Assembly: GCA_038659295.1 (NCBI GenBank)
Contig: JASNGC010000004.1
Coordinates: 248,001-312,000, forward strand
Source of the DNA: Enterocytospora artemiae
Lineage: Eukaryota > Microsporidia
Length of the DNA stretch: 64,000 bases
Direction of reading: 5' to 3'
The notes beneath the pieces were generated by a model, which worked only from the letters and a program-made list of their open reading frames with translations, had not been told where the DNA came from and searched no databases. The position numbers and the translations under genes are program-made. Positions 46,601 through 56,304 of the stretch are shown in pieces. Position 1 is the first letter of the stretch. Each line of letters begins with the position of its first letter.

Positions 46601-47560
46601 ATGACTGAGGCACTTAATTCACAGGCTATCGTTTATCTAAAAGATCAATTTAATGCCGAAAATCCGAAAATTTTGGTTGAATGTTCAAAGAATTGCAGGA
46701 TTGCAACAGAGAAATTCATTAAAATTAATTTTATGGATCGATTATTTGGGAGAACATTACAAGATAAAGTCGAATCCTTATGCCATTTGAATTGCCTGAA
46801 GGATTTGGGCATCCAGAACATCAAGAGAAATGGTCGTTGGGGGTTTGAGACAATTCTGGGATTTACAGAATTCTGCTCATCCATCTTTGCATTAATAAGT
46901 TTGTATTTGAATGTTGTGGGATTTAATAAAATTAGATCGAAGGTAGAAAAGAGTCCAATGTCAAAGGCCATAAAATTGCACTGGTATGGTGCTAACGCAG
47001 CCTTCTTCTCGTCATTTTTATTCCATTTTCATGAGACCCAGTTGACTAGGAATGCAGACTATTTCACAGCTATTTTTTCAATATTTATGGGAACTATAGT
47101 AGCGATGTCAAGAATTGTCTTGATTTATAGACCCGCAAAGTTCCAGAAATACTACAGTAGACTGCTATGTTTTGGACTTTTTCTCTATTCAGCACATGTT
47201 TATTACATGCTCTATATAGATTTCGATTATGTTTTCAACAAGATCGTCTGTGGATCTATTTTTATCATTTCATTTATATGTTACGGTACAACTTATCTTT
47301 ACTACCGTCACAGACCTATAAGTAGCCATATTATGATGTTTACGAACTGCATTATTGTGGCATCGATTTTTGAAATGTCTGATATTCCACCAATATATTT
47401 TATTTTAGACAGCCACGCTATGTGGCATTTTTTTGCACTCTTAGCAATTCCATCGTTTTTGGAGTTCACTTCTCAGGATATAGATTGGTATCTGAGATTA
47501 CAAGCTCTATCCGAAAAGGAAGATTCTGCTAAACCTAGCACTATTGATAGAAATAAATAA
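46601..47560 (+). CDS. PER1: GPI-phospholipase-like protein Per1/PGAP3
   Basis: This 319-residue multi-pass ER/Golgi protein belongs to the CREST superfamily (hydrolases with conserved Ser, Asp, His). A short Cys-containing lumenal head (CSKNCR, LCHLNCLKDL) is followed by GRWGFETILGFTEFCSSIF (family: KWPFxRxxGxQEPxSxxFS). FLFHFHETQLTRNADYFTA matches the family's HxRDxxLTExxDYF, and YFILDSHAMWHFF matches LDAHAxWH near the end. Per1/PGAP3 removes the sn-2 fatty acid during GPI lipid remodelling. The ATG follows TTTCCCCCTTGA. With phosphomannomutase here, it supports active GPI-anchor synthesis. Confidence 0.9.
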   Translation: MTEALNSQAIVYLKDQFNAENPKILVECSKNCRIATEKFIKINFMDRLFGRTLQDKVESLCHLNCLKDLGIQNIKRNGRWGFETILGFTEFCSSIFALISLYLNVVGFNKIRSKVEKSPMSKAIKLHWYGANAAFFSSFLFHFHETQLTRNADYFTAIFSIFMGTIVAMSRIVLIYRPAKFQKYYSRLLCFGLFLYSAHVYYMLYIDFDYVFNKIVCGSIFIISFICYGTTYLYYRHRPISSHIMMFTNCIIVASIFEMSDIPPIYFILDSHAMWHFFALLAIPSFLEFTSQDIDWYLRLQALSEKEDSAKPSTIDRNK

Positions 47561-47631
47561 AAATGCATTTCTACCTGCAAACACATATACTTATAAAAAC
47601 AGTTTTTTGAGTTAAAGAAAAAATATTTTAT

Positions 47632-48563
47632 TTAAACCTTTGGAGAACTACTTCCTAGCATTGATCTATCTATAAGGACGTCTTTCAAGCCTGAGCCCAG
47701 TCTCATATAGTCGACATAGACATAATATACTAAAAAAAAATAATAACAAAATAGTAGGTCATGTATATGATTAGTACTTAAATTAATATACCGTTCACTT
47801 TCTCTTTAAACCAAATTATAAAGCTCTTCTCTGCCCTTATTGCAATTGTTCCCGCTAATTGTAAACAATTAATTAGTGCAAGTATAAATACCAAGAATCT
47901 ATGCCATAGGATCTCGTATTTGAACAGGGAATATATTATTATAATTAGTATCAGACTTGTTGCAGTTACATTTGCATCAGAATACAACTCATATTTCGTC
48001 ACATTTAAAGACTCCACTGGACCCTTAAGTACCATCCAAATCATGGTAAATAGCATGCATATGCTAAGTGCTACTATTTCGGATCGTATCATATATGCTT
48101 CAACTATGTTGGAATTGGACGAAATACTTATATACTTTCGAATACTGAAAGAGGCAATTTTGGATTGATAGGTTTTTGCAAAAATAAATTCGAATAATCC
48201 AGTTGCAGCAAATATAGCCGAATAGAAGTACATGGGAATGAGGGCTTTGGTTTTATAAACACTAAACGTTTGCCATATAGAAACCCAGGAGTATATATTT
48301 AGCAGAAACAAATATAGCAGAGACTTGTATTGAACTATGTTGGATGATAATAACGAGGAAATTAATATGATATAAATACTCATATTCATCATAAATACCT
48401 TTTTGAATGTGTCGCTTATAAATCCAACTGTTTTATGAGATAAAATACAGGGATCACTCTGGTATGCCACTAACAAAAACACATTCTTTGTAATAAATGA
48501 TAGTGTATGAATCAATACTCCCCGTAGAATCACGCTGTGAGTCATCATTGAAGTCCTATTCAT
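47632..48563 (-). CDS. Multi-pass membrane protein with a candidate 3' intron
   Basis: Exon 1 (48563 to 47792) codes for about 257 residues with 6-7 hydrophobic segments. Read straight on, the frame stops at 47778 inside the candidate intron. Removing 47730-47791 (GTATAT to TTTTAG) continues the frame for 32 more residues (VYYVYVDYMRLGSGLKDV, then LIDRSMLGSSSPKV) to TAA at 47632-47634, total 289. The tail looks gene-like and the split codon (G/TA) works. The ATG follows ATTACCCCA. The family is not recognised. The unspliced reading (261 residues) is the alternative. Confidence 0.6.
47730..47791 (-). other. Candidate spliceosomal intron, 62 nt, near a gene's 3' end
   Basis: Read on the minus strand it begins GTATATTAATTT, holds TACTAAT, and ends with a long T tract and TTTTTTTTAG. 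These are the parts of a nuclear intron: 5' site, branch-like sequence, pyrimidine tract and AG. Its removal keeps the frame open for 33 more codons. Confidence 0.6.
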
Positions 48564-49000
48564 TGGGGTAATAATTGAAAGTAAATATTAACAAAGTATT
48601 TTTTCAGCTACCCTTATAATTAATTCTTTGGATCAAATTTTCTAGGAGTACAAAGTTGTGACTCATATAAAATTGACAACAACATGGCTAAAAAATCAGG
48701 AATATATTATCACGTGGAAAAATATTAATAAAGAAAAAATAAAATTATGCTTTTAAAAAACAACAGATCACCGTTTATTTGTCCGAGTTATCTTTACTGC
48801 ATAATTAAAAATTCTAAGAACAGTTTATCCAACAAAGTACTTAAGGACATATAAGACCTATCGTCTTATACACAAAATATCCATGTATTGTGACCATTCG
48901 ATCAAACATAAAAATACTTAATTAAATGTGCCACAAATTGTTTTAGTCGAAAGGCTTTGATGAAAATCTATTGTAATTCGCAAATTTTAAATTCATTAAT
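48564..49000. other. Intergenic, AT-rich
   Basis: This 437-base spacer lies between a membrane-protein start and the hsp104 stop. No gene or RNA was recognised. Confidence 0.5.
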
Positions 49001-51577
49001 TTATTCATTTTGTACCACATAAGTACATTTTCCAACAGTTATTCCAGCTACTTTTTCAAATGCCATATGGCAAATAACCGTGATAGGATCCTCAGATTGT
49101 TTTGTTAGAATGATAGTAGTAATGCCGGTAATGAAATTGTCCTTCACAAACCTCTTCAATACTCTTCCCCCGAAGTTCGAACTAGTTGCTTGGCTGATTG
49201 CATATTCCAAAACTGCCCCTGAAATTCCAAATTTGATTTTTTTCTCCTTCAACTTCAAATTCAGCTGATCAATTTCCTTAAAGAAAATGGATCTTAGTGC
49301 TTCTGGAGTCAAATGCTTAAATATGACCAGGTTATCAATTCTATTAACAAGAGCATGGCCAAATCGCTGAATACAAATGTTTTGTATAGCCTCGTAGTTT
49401 ACCTCATCAGGTTTAATAAACTCCTGTCCCAGGTTTGTTGTCATGATAACCACCGTATTTCTGAAAGAAACCTTGACACCACGCCCATCAATAACCCTTC
49501 CCTCATCAAGCAATTGGTATAGGATATTCAAATTTCTTTGATGCGCCAAATCAACTTCATCAAGCAGAACAACATTATATGGCATCTCTTTAATTGGCTC
49601 TGTTAGGGCACCACCCTCTTCACACCCCATATATCCAGCAGGTGCCCCTATAAGCTTGTTGATACTGATCTCACTTGAGTAATCCGACATATCCAGAACC
49701 ACCATGTTTTCACAGGTATCGTTTAATTCTTTGCAAATCGCCTTAGACAGTTCCGTTTTTCCTACTCCAGTCGGTCCCACAAACAAGAACGATCCAATCG
49801 GCTTATTTTCATCCCCAAGACCAACTCTGGAAGCTAAGATGGAATTGACTATCGTATCTATGGCTTCGTCTTGACCAAATATCAGCCTTTTGATATTTTT
49901 GTTGATCTCTAACAGTCTCTCATTCTCTTTAACACGTAGTTTGCTCACTGGAATTCCAGTTAGACGCGAAATAACCTCTGCAATATGGAATGGCTCAATA
50001 ATTTCTACATTCGACAGCTGTCTTAGCCTATCTTCATAGATTGGAATAACATTATTCTGTATATCCAGCACTGCATACCTATCATTGAGTCTTCTAGCCT
50101 CCTCCATCTTAATCTTTGCCTCCTCCATCTTCTGCTTTAATTCCTTGGCTTCAACCAGATATTTTCTATCTGCGAAGAACTGCTCCTGGAGCGGTGTAAT
50201 CTCAGACTGAATTTTCTTGATCTTTTGATTGATCAAATCCAAATTCTGTTGAATTGTCTGTATTGACGAACTTCCATCAGCAGGACCACCAGACACTTGC
50301 TGTGCTCGCACCAGATCCATTTCCACAGAGGTTTTTTCTAATTCGGCACTCCATAGTTTATTTTTCAATTCCTGAATTTCCTGTGGCTCGCTGTTTAACG
50401 TAATAATCAATGAAGCGCAGGCAGTATCCACAAGATCAATTGCAATATCTGGCAACCGCCTGTTTGGAATGTACTTCTTGGCCACTGTAGCTGCATAGAC
50501 TAATGCACTGTCAGATATTTTTATACCATGATGAGTTTCTAACTTCTCTCTAATTCCCCTCAAAATAGTTATAGAATCCTCTACACTCGGCTCACGAACA
50601 TTCACTTTTACAAACCTTCTCTCAAATGCCGGATCCTTGGTAACATACTTTCGATATTCATCAAATGTTGTGGCTCCTATGCATTTAATTTTGCCTGATG
50701 CCAATCCAGGTTTAAGAATATTCGCTGCATCCATGGATCCCTGTGTTCCACCTGCACCAAGAACCATATGAATTTCATCAATAAAAAGAATCACATTGTC
50801 ATTATTCTCTGCTTCCTTAATAAGCTCAGTCAACCTTTTTTCGAAGGCTCCCCTCAATTCTGAACCTGCCACCATTGATCCCACATCTACATTATATATC
50901 TTATATCCCTCAAGCGATCTTGCCTCATTTTTAGCAATTAGCTGTGCTATTCCATTCACAATTGCTGTCTTACCCACACCTGGCTTACCCACCATTATAA
51001 CATTACTCTTGGTTTTCTTGGCTAAGATTTCTATGATTTGCCTGATCTCGGAATCTCTACCAATAACCGGGTCAAATTTGTTATCTCTGGCCTCTTGAAC
51101 CATTTCAACCGCATACTTGCTCATGGCGTCTTCTGGATCATCACTGTTTGGGCCATCATACTTCTTCGAGGAAATTTCTTTGGTAATAGCTGAAATTGCA
51201 TTTTTTATAATATCGGACTTGTCCCTAAATGAGTTGGCTTTCGACAAACTCTCCAGACATATCTTAATTAAAACATCCACAGAGACAAAATCCTTGGCCT
51301 CATTTTGTGCCTTTTGAATAATTGTGTACAGCTCTTTGCTAAACTGAGGCTCCTGTGTATTGTTGCTCCTCCACACCTTGTTTATTTCCGTTGTTAAGAT
51401 AATTTTAATTTGATCAATATCATCCGAACTAATCAACTTGCTTAAAATATTTGGCTTCTCAAGCAGAGCTTTTAAAAGCATTTCTGGAATAACTTTGTCA
51501 GTGTTAATTGTCTTTGCTATCTGCATCGCTGTCTCAATTGCTTCTCTTGCTCGACTAGTAAATTGTATTTCACTCAT
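49001..51577 (-). CDS. HSP104: Hsp104/ClpB disaggregase
   Basis: This 858-residue protein has the full ClpB layout: N-domain (1-140), AAA-1 with VIMVGKPGVGKTAIVNG (about 193-209) and ILFIDEIHMVLGAGG, a middle coiled coil (about 400-520, QKIKKIQSEITPLQEQF and EAKIKMEEARRLNDRYAVLD), AAA-2 with FVGPTGVGKTELSKAI (about 598-613), and VVLLDEVDLAHQ. It uses ATP to pull proteins from aggregates with Hsp70. It lacks a mitochondrial presequence and lacks the acidic tail of yeast Hsp104 (it ends YVVQNE). AAAAATAGCCCTA precedes the ATG, and heat-shock elements lie further upstream. Confidence 0.96.
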   Translation of the reverse strand: MSEIQFTSRAREAIETAMQIAKTINTDKVIPEMLLKALLEKPNILSKLISSDDIDQIKIILTTEINKVWRSNNTQEPQFSKELYTIIQKAQNEAKDFVSVDVLIKICLESLSKANSFRDKSDIIKNAISAITKEISSKKYDGPNSDDPEDAMSKYAVEMVQEARDNKFDPVIGRDSEIRQIIEILAKKTKSNVIMVGKPGVGKTAIVNGIAQLIAKNEARSLEGYKIYNVDVGSMVAGSELRGAFEKRLTELIKEAENNDNVILFIDEIHMVLGAGGTQGSMDAANILKPGLASGKIKCIGATTFDEYRKYVTKDPAFERRFVKVNVREPSVEDSITILRGIREKLETHHGIKISDSALVYAATVAKKYIPNRRLPDIAIDLVDTACASLIITLNSEPQEIQELKNKLWSAELEKTSVEMDLVRAQQVSGGPADGSSSIQTIQQNLDLINQKIKKIQSEITPLQEQFFADRKYLVEAKELKQKMEEAKIKMEEARRLNDRYAVLDIQNNVIPIYEDRLRQLSNVEIIEPFHIAEVISRLTGIPVSKLRVKENERLLEINKNIKRLIFGQDEAIDTIVNSILASRVGLGDENKPIGSFLFVGPTGVGKTELSKAICKELNDTCENMVVLDMSDYSSEISINKLIGAPAGYMGCEEGGALTEPIKEMPYNVVLLDEVDLAHQRNLNILYQLLDEGRVIDGRGVKVSFRNTVVIMTTNLGQEFIKPDEVNYEAIQNICIQRFGHALVNRIDNLVIFKHLTPEALRSIFFKEIDQLNLKLKEKKIKFGISGAVLEYAISQATSSNFGGRVLKRFVKDNFITGITTIILTKQSEDPITVICHMAFEKVAGITVGKCTYVVQNE

Positions 51578-51614
51578 TAGGGCTATTTTTATGAAATGAT
51601 TTATACAAGAATCT

Positions 51615-51644
51615 TTCTAGAAAAAGTTTAGGAAAATTCTAGAA
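51615..51644 (-). promoter_or_regulatory. Heat-shock elements upstream of hsp104
   Basis: Two TTCTAGAA blocks lie 38-67 bases above the ATG. The block at 51632-51644 reads GAAAATTCTAGAA, a perfect three-unit element (GAAnnTTCnnGAA). The one at 51615-51622 has a third, misspaced GAA nearby. The same TTCTAGAA core occurs before hsp70. Confidence 0.75.
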
Positions 51645-51963
51645 AATTATTTTTAGTAGCTTAAATAATCAACTAGAACTCAAGAAGATAAAATAATAAA
51701 GGAAGATACGATCTTAGAATCAAAATACAATTATAAATTGTGTCTGTCATAGTTATTCCAGGAGATTCTTTCAAAGGGTTTGCCTTACGAATGGATGGTG
51801 TTGTACTGAACTACATATAGAAAATAGTTTCTAATGGCATACTATGATGGGTTAATTCAATATTATCCAATACGAGGATATTGGACGAGCTGAAGTTGTT
51901 TTATGAAGTACCGAGAACTTATTAGGAACAAACCTGAAATCACATGTTTTTAAGCTATTTCAA
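51645..51963. other. Intergenic, AT-rich
   Basis: Beyond the hsp104 heat-shock elements no further feature was recognised up to the stop of the next gene at 51964. Confidence 0.5.
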
Positions 51964-53394
51964 TTAATTTAATATTTTTAACATTGCAGCTGCGAAATAT
52001 GCAAGAAGTGCAAATCCAAAATACAAAACACCTTTCCTGTACGTTTTGAGGGAGTAGTATCTACAAAACAAATTGATAAGTGTGTGTATTCCAGATTCCA
52101 TTAGAAGTATAAAGCAGGAGTAGAATATTTTCTGCTCATGGCTGATTTGGTGTAAGGCGCTTTTTGCCAGTTGCTCAGTAGTTTGAATTGAAGCAGAGGT
52201 AAAAATATGGAGAAATATGGTCATTCCAGTAGATTTAACCAAATTTAACCCGAGAAATAGCCCGATTGAAATTGGAAAGAACAAAAATGCATAGAACTGA
52301 TTGTAGTCCTTGTTAATCATCTTCAATATTCCATAAGACAGAAGTGACGAGCACACTTTACTGGTACCCTCGATATATCCGCCTGCTAACACAGTTTTCT
52401 TTAGATGTAATTTTATCGAACTCTTTTCCGCTCTTAATTTATCAGCGTCTGAAGGCAATTTCTCAAGATTGAATGAACTATTATCTGTCGAATGATACTC
52501 AATTCTGTTCTCAGCCATGGGTATTTTTGAATTAGTCAGTATGCCACTTAGGGTGCTGAACACTGTGATCAAAAGAATCGTGAATGCATGAACTATATAG
52601 TAAAGAAACGAAAACACATTATTAAAGATAAAAATGAAAAAATCATCCTCTTGATTATGGGATGAGGTGGCCTTCTTTTCATTTAGAAGAGCCTGGTAAA
52701 AAATAGAAAGATATATTAAACAGATTACTGCACCACTGCTCAAAATAAAGCTTATAAGTACGGTCCTTTGAATATTAAGCATTGACCTAAAGTACTCCCA
52801 TTCAAGACATTTCGAAAGAAACTTTATATTCGACTCCATCCCAACATCGGAATCTCTATGATTAAGTAGAGTTATTATAAATCCCGCTGATGTGGTGATC
52901 ATGGACATTAGGTAAATAATATAGAAGGATCCAGATTCATAGTACAGGTCTTGTGCAAGCCAATATGAAAAACTAACTAGAAATGTTTTCTTTAGTCGTT
53001 GGGTTGCCATATCTAGCTTTACATCCTTGGATTTTGGAAGAGTTAATACCCTTAAAATATGGTTAAAAGTAGAAACAACACCCCCAAGACTGTACAGAAC
53101 GCATCCCTGGACAATTGAGCGAGATTTGAACAAAAATGTGTATGGAACCATGACTAATTGAAGAAACGAATTTAGAAATTGAATCATTTCCAAATTCACA
53201 AGCTGGAGAAGAAGAAAAATGAATGGAATTGCCCCAAGGGTAGTGTAATAAAACATTGGCAATATATAATTGGACAGTTCATTGATGGTAAATAGTTTCT
53301 CTGTAAGCAAAATATTGGAATACTGGCTTATAATCAATTGTGTTTCTTGTAGCAAGATTACATTTTGGGGATTTCTGAAAATATTTTGTGACAT
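51964..53394 (-). CDS. Multi-pass membrane protein, 476 aa, family not recognised
   Basis: About 10-11 hydrophobic segments, distributed in two blocks (about 40-175 and 205-300, then 340-476), separated by a polar loop near 300-335 (Ser/Asp/Lys-rich). A Gly-rich patch LAGGYIEGTSKVCSSLLSYG follows the loop. There is no signal peptide, and residues 1-40 are polar. The size and two-block layout suggest a transporter or flippase, but I could not match a family. The ATG follows TTTTTTACCCACT. Confidence 0.7.
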   Translation of the reverse strand: MSQNIFRNPQNVILLQETQLIISQYSNILLTEKLFTINELSNYILPMFYYTTLGAIPFIFLLLQLVNLEMIQFLNSFLQLVMVPYTFLFKSRSIVQGCVLYSLGGVVSTFNHILRVLTLPKSKDVKLDMATQRLKKTFLVSFSYWLAQDLYYESGSFYIIYLMSMITTSAGFIITLLNHRDSDVGMESNIKFLSKCLEWEYFRSMLNIQRTVLISFILSSGAVICLIYLSIFYQALLNEKKATSSHNQEDDFFIFIFNNVFSFLYYIVHAFTILLITVFSTLSGILTNSKIPMAENRIEYHSTDNSSFNLEKLPSDADKLRAEKSSIKLHLKKTVLAGGYIEGTSKVCSSLLSYGILKMINKDYNQFYAFLFFPISIGLFLGLNLVKSTGMTIFLHIFTSASIQTTEQLAKSALHQISHEQKIFYSCFILLMESGIHTLINLFCRYYSLKTYRKGVLYFGFALLAYFAAAMLKILN

Positions 53395-53479
53395 AGTGGG
53401 TAAAAAATTGTAAAAGGAGATGAATGTGGAAATGTATAAAAGGAGCGAATCTATAACATTGTGACCACGTGTGAATAGT

Positions 53480-54899
53480 TTAGTTTTTAACGATCTTATC
53501 TATTACTACTTGAACAACAATTTCATTTACAGTAAGATGTCGGATGAGAGGGCTGTTGACATTATGAATAGTTCCTTCAATCTGATTGAATAATTTATTC
53601 TTATTGAAAAAATACCTTGAAGTTATACTTCATTTGGAATAGCTGTTGAAGTCATGCTTGGAGTAATGGTTTGAAATATTTCTGTCACAGAATTGGTGGA
53701 ACCTTTTTCCAAGACAAGATAGTATAATATAGCGACAATGAGGAATATACCTGCACAAACTCCAATTGTTGCGACACTAATATCAATCACAAATTTAAAC
53801 CAACTCTTATCAGAAGACCGTTTTTTTAATAATTGTACTAAATATATGAAAAAATTAAGGGAAAAGAAGAATATCATTCCAAAGGCCATTATAGGAATAG
53901 CCATATCCTTGATACCAAGAAAGCTAACCATCCCAGTAATCCCAAGAGCAATAATGAGACTAATCCACTTCATCATTTTTTCTCCAAATGAAGCATCCCT
54001 ATTAATGCAAGGTAGCACTGGCTCCCTTTTAGTAATCTTATCGGAGAATGCACAAAACATACTTGTTGTACCAATAATTGGTATGACCAACAATATAACT
54101 TTAAAAATATAAGCTAAAATTGTAGCAAGATTTGGAACCCCCCAGTCAAAATATTGGGAAAGATCCTTGTTCATTCCTTCAGCTGGTGATAAATACATGT
54201 ACATATTGACATAGAGAGCATATATGATTGCAATAATCAAAATTGCAAAAAAGGTGGGTAGTGCAAGTCCCTTGTTTTCATCATCATTCGAATAGTTGGA
54301 AATGTTGAATCCAAAGAAACAGAAGAATGCATTTGTAAGTGTCCTTATAAATGATTCTAGGCTATAGGAATCATTCATATGGTGACTCCAGAATGACGAT
54401 TTTGAATTCGAGCTAGCAATACCGCACATAACAATCAGTATCAATAGAAGTACAATAATTGTTCCAAGTTGGATATATGATGCGATTCCTTTAAATCTAT
54501 CTCCAGATGATCCCATAAGTATAAAATGTACAGAGAGCACAACTGCAATCAAAATCGCATACATTATGAATATGTTAACTCCGAAAGCATCAGATAATAT
54601 TGAGAGATAAATAGCATACAGCATAGGAACTACTATAAATGACCAAAACACATCATGAGATATTCTTAATATTGGGTGTAGATTATCAAAAGGAGCAACA
54701 ATACTCCTACCACCTTCTATTTTATTTATTCTGGAAAACAAATATGAAAACAACAACGCTAAGAGAGTTGCAAAAAAAGTCCGGAGTTAATTGTACCAAT
54801 TGATCCTGTAGCCGATGTCAAAACAAGTCCAGATAGGAGAGGCGCACTTCCTATTGTGGATATAGATGTTGAATAGAGGATAGCTATGAACCTATTCAT
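53480..54899 (-). pseudogene. APC-superfamily permease with a frameshift and a candidate 3' intron
   Basis: A good start (ATG at 54899, after TTACCCCATCTGTTCT) opens a permease-like N-terminus (MNRFIAILYSTSISTIGSAP) that hits TAG after about 46 codons. The remaining 377 residues, with about 10 membrane helices, lie in another frame. One extra T in the T7 run at 54772-54778 would join them through a normal helix 2 ending SRINKIEGG, which aligns with the other permease's RIIPSGG. A 38-base GT-AG removal also restores the frame but shortens helix 2. At the 3' end, removing 53582-53628 adds 33 residues. It is either a true frameshift pseudogene or one sequencing error. Confidence 0.6.
53582..53628 (-). 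other. Candidate spliceosomal intron, 47 nt, at the permease 3' end
   Basis: On the minus strand it begins GTATAACTTC directly after codon GAA and ends TATTCAATCAG. Its removal continues the permease frame as IEGTIHNVNSPLIRHLTVNE and on to VIDKIVKN before TAA at 53480. Without splicing, the protein ends at the TA(A) formed by the intron's own fourth to sixth bases. Confidence 0.45.
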
Positions 54900-55355
54900 A
54901 GAACAGATGGGGTAATTTGTATATATACTTTTTTTGATCAGTATTCATATTAGCAACTATATATTATCATTTTTTGGCTAATCTATAATTAAAAAAATTC
55001 TCCATTAGTTAGTTAAAATATCTCGATTATGATATTTAAGACTTACTCATTTATAATTTATTGATATTTTCAGATGATCTGAGTTATCTATAAATAGAAT
55101 ATTGAATTTTAAATCTAATTTTAAAGAGAGAGTAGAGTATAAGCCTAAGGAGATCACAGTTGAAGTATGATTAAAAGTTTGAATGGTTGGGGAGAATAGA
55201 TTGATTCATTCTGCAAAATTGATTTGTAAAAAGGAATTAGAAGACAGTGAATTTTTTGTGTAAGCTTTATTCAAGCAGAAATATATGATGTTAAAATTCT
55301 ACTATATGAAAGGCTGTTCAGAAGTTTTGATCTTGAAAACAGATAAGACCTAATT

Positions 55356-55598
55356 ATGAGCTTTCAGTTTGCAACTAATCAAAACTCACCTTTATTTTTA
55401 ATTCTAGCGTTAATATTTTTTGTAATAAATCTGTGGGAATCCAGAATATTCTGTTTTGTCTCATATTTATATAAGAACATCAATAGTCATAAAGTGCTTT
55501 GGTGGACATTATCATTCACACCTGCAATTACAACTTGCATAAAAACTCATAATGATATATCTCACAGGCAATATAGATTAAAATTTCGTGTCTTATAA
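55356..55598 (+). CDS. Possible small membrane protein, 80 aa
   Basis: A clean ATG-to-TAA frame with a strong hydrophobic stretch (LFLILALIFFVINLW, about 13-27), then charged and aromatic residues. No CCC box before the ATG. It could be a single-pass membrane protein or chance in AT-rich DNA, where hydrophobic codons are common. Confidence 0.25.
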   Translation: MSFQFATNQNSPLFLILALIFFVINLWESRIFCFVSYLYKNINSHKVLWWTLSFTPAITTCIKTHNDISHRQYRLKFRVL

Positions 55599-56008
55599 TT
55601 TGGGACCTCATTAACAAAAAGGAAACCTGAATTGGGTTTATTTTAATCGATTTAATATTCATAACAGAAAAAATGGGTTATGAGCAAATGTGACTTCAGG
55701 TGGGAATAACGCAGCTATACACATTTATTGTCACATATTTTACGCAAATAACCTGTTATGACTACCCTCGAAAAGTCAGCATCTATACTAAGATTGTAGG
55801 TGGCTAACCTCTGAAAGTAATGGTCATTTCTTAAATTTTATTTGTTTCACAGATTTACTAAAATTAATGTTTTAAAAAGAACATGCAGAGTTTCATTGCA
55901 CCAATATTTTATGAAATACACTTTAACTAGAATTATACACCTCTAATTATATAAAAAATTTCTTTACATTCTTATAAGTTAATTTGACCATTTCTAAATT
56001 GTGAAAGT

Positions 56009-56206
56009 ATGCGATTCAGGCCAATAAAAGTGGCACATAGTACAAAAAAGAGAGGATTGTTGTCCTATCAGCAAAAAAGTTTCTTAAAATGTAGGCCTTC
56101 CAACTATGAGCTGTTTACAAAAACGCATCACTCTCAGGAAAGTCAGGGTAATATTTTTAAAAATTTGAAATTGTTCTTACATTACCTATGTATTCAAGCA
56201 TTTTAA
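56009..56206 (+). CDS. Possible small basic protein, 65 aa
   Basis: An ATG-to-TAA frame encoding a Lys/Arg/His-rich polypeptide (MRFRPIKVAHSTKKRGLLSY). No CCC box upstream and no recognised family. Weak support. Confidence 0.22.
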   Translation: MRFRPIKVAHSTKKRGLLSYQQKSFLKCRPSNYELFTKTHHSQESQGNIFKNLKLFLHYLCIQAF

Positions 56207-56304
56207 AAGAAATCTATCGATATAGATATGCAATAAAAACTGCTATCTTGTATAAAGCTCACAACTACTTCTAGATGATTTTTATATTTATTTAAACCAA
56301 TTAA

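Larger units (their letters stand above)
54900..56304. other. 1.4-kb AT-rich stretch, two weak frames only
   Basis: No recognisable gene. Two ATG frames (55356-55598 and 56009-56206) are listed separately. The rest is AT-rich with dense stops. Confidence 0.5.

Noticed and set aside
53538..53590. 18-codon plus-strand frame starting ATGTCGGATGAG
   Set aside because: Very short; the same bases are better explained by the minus-strand candidate last exon of the permease.
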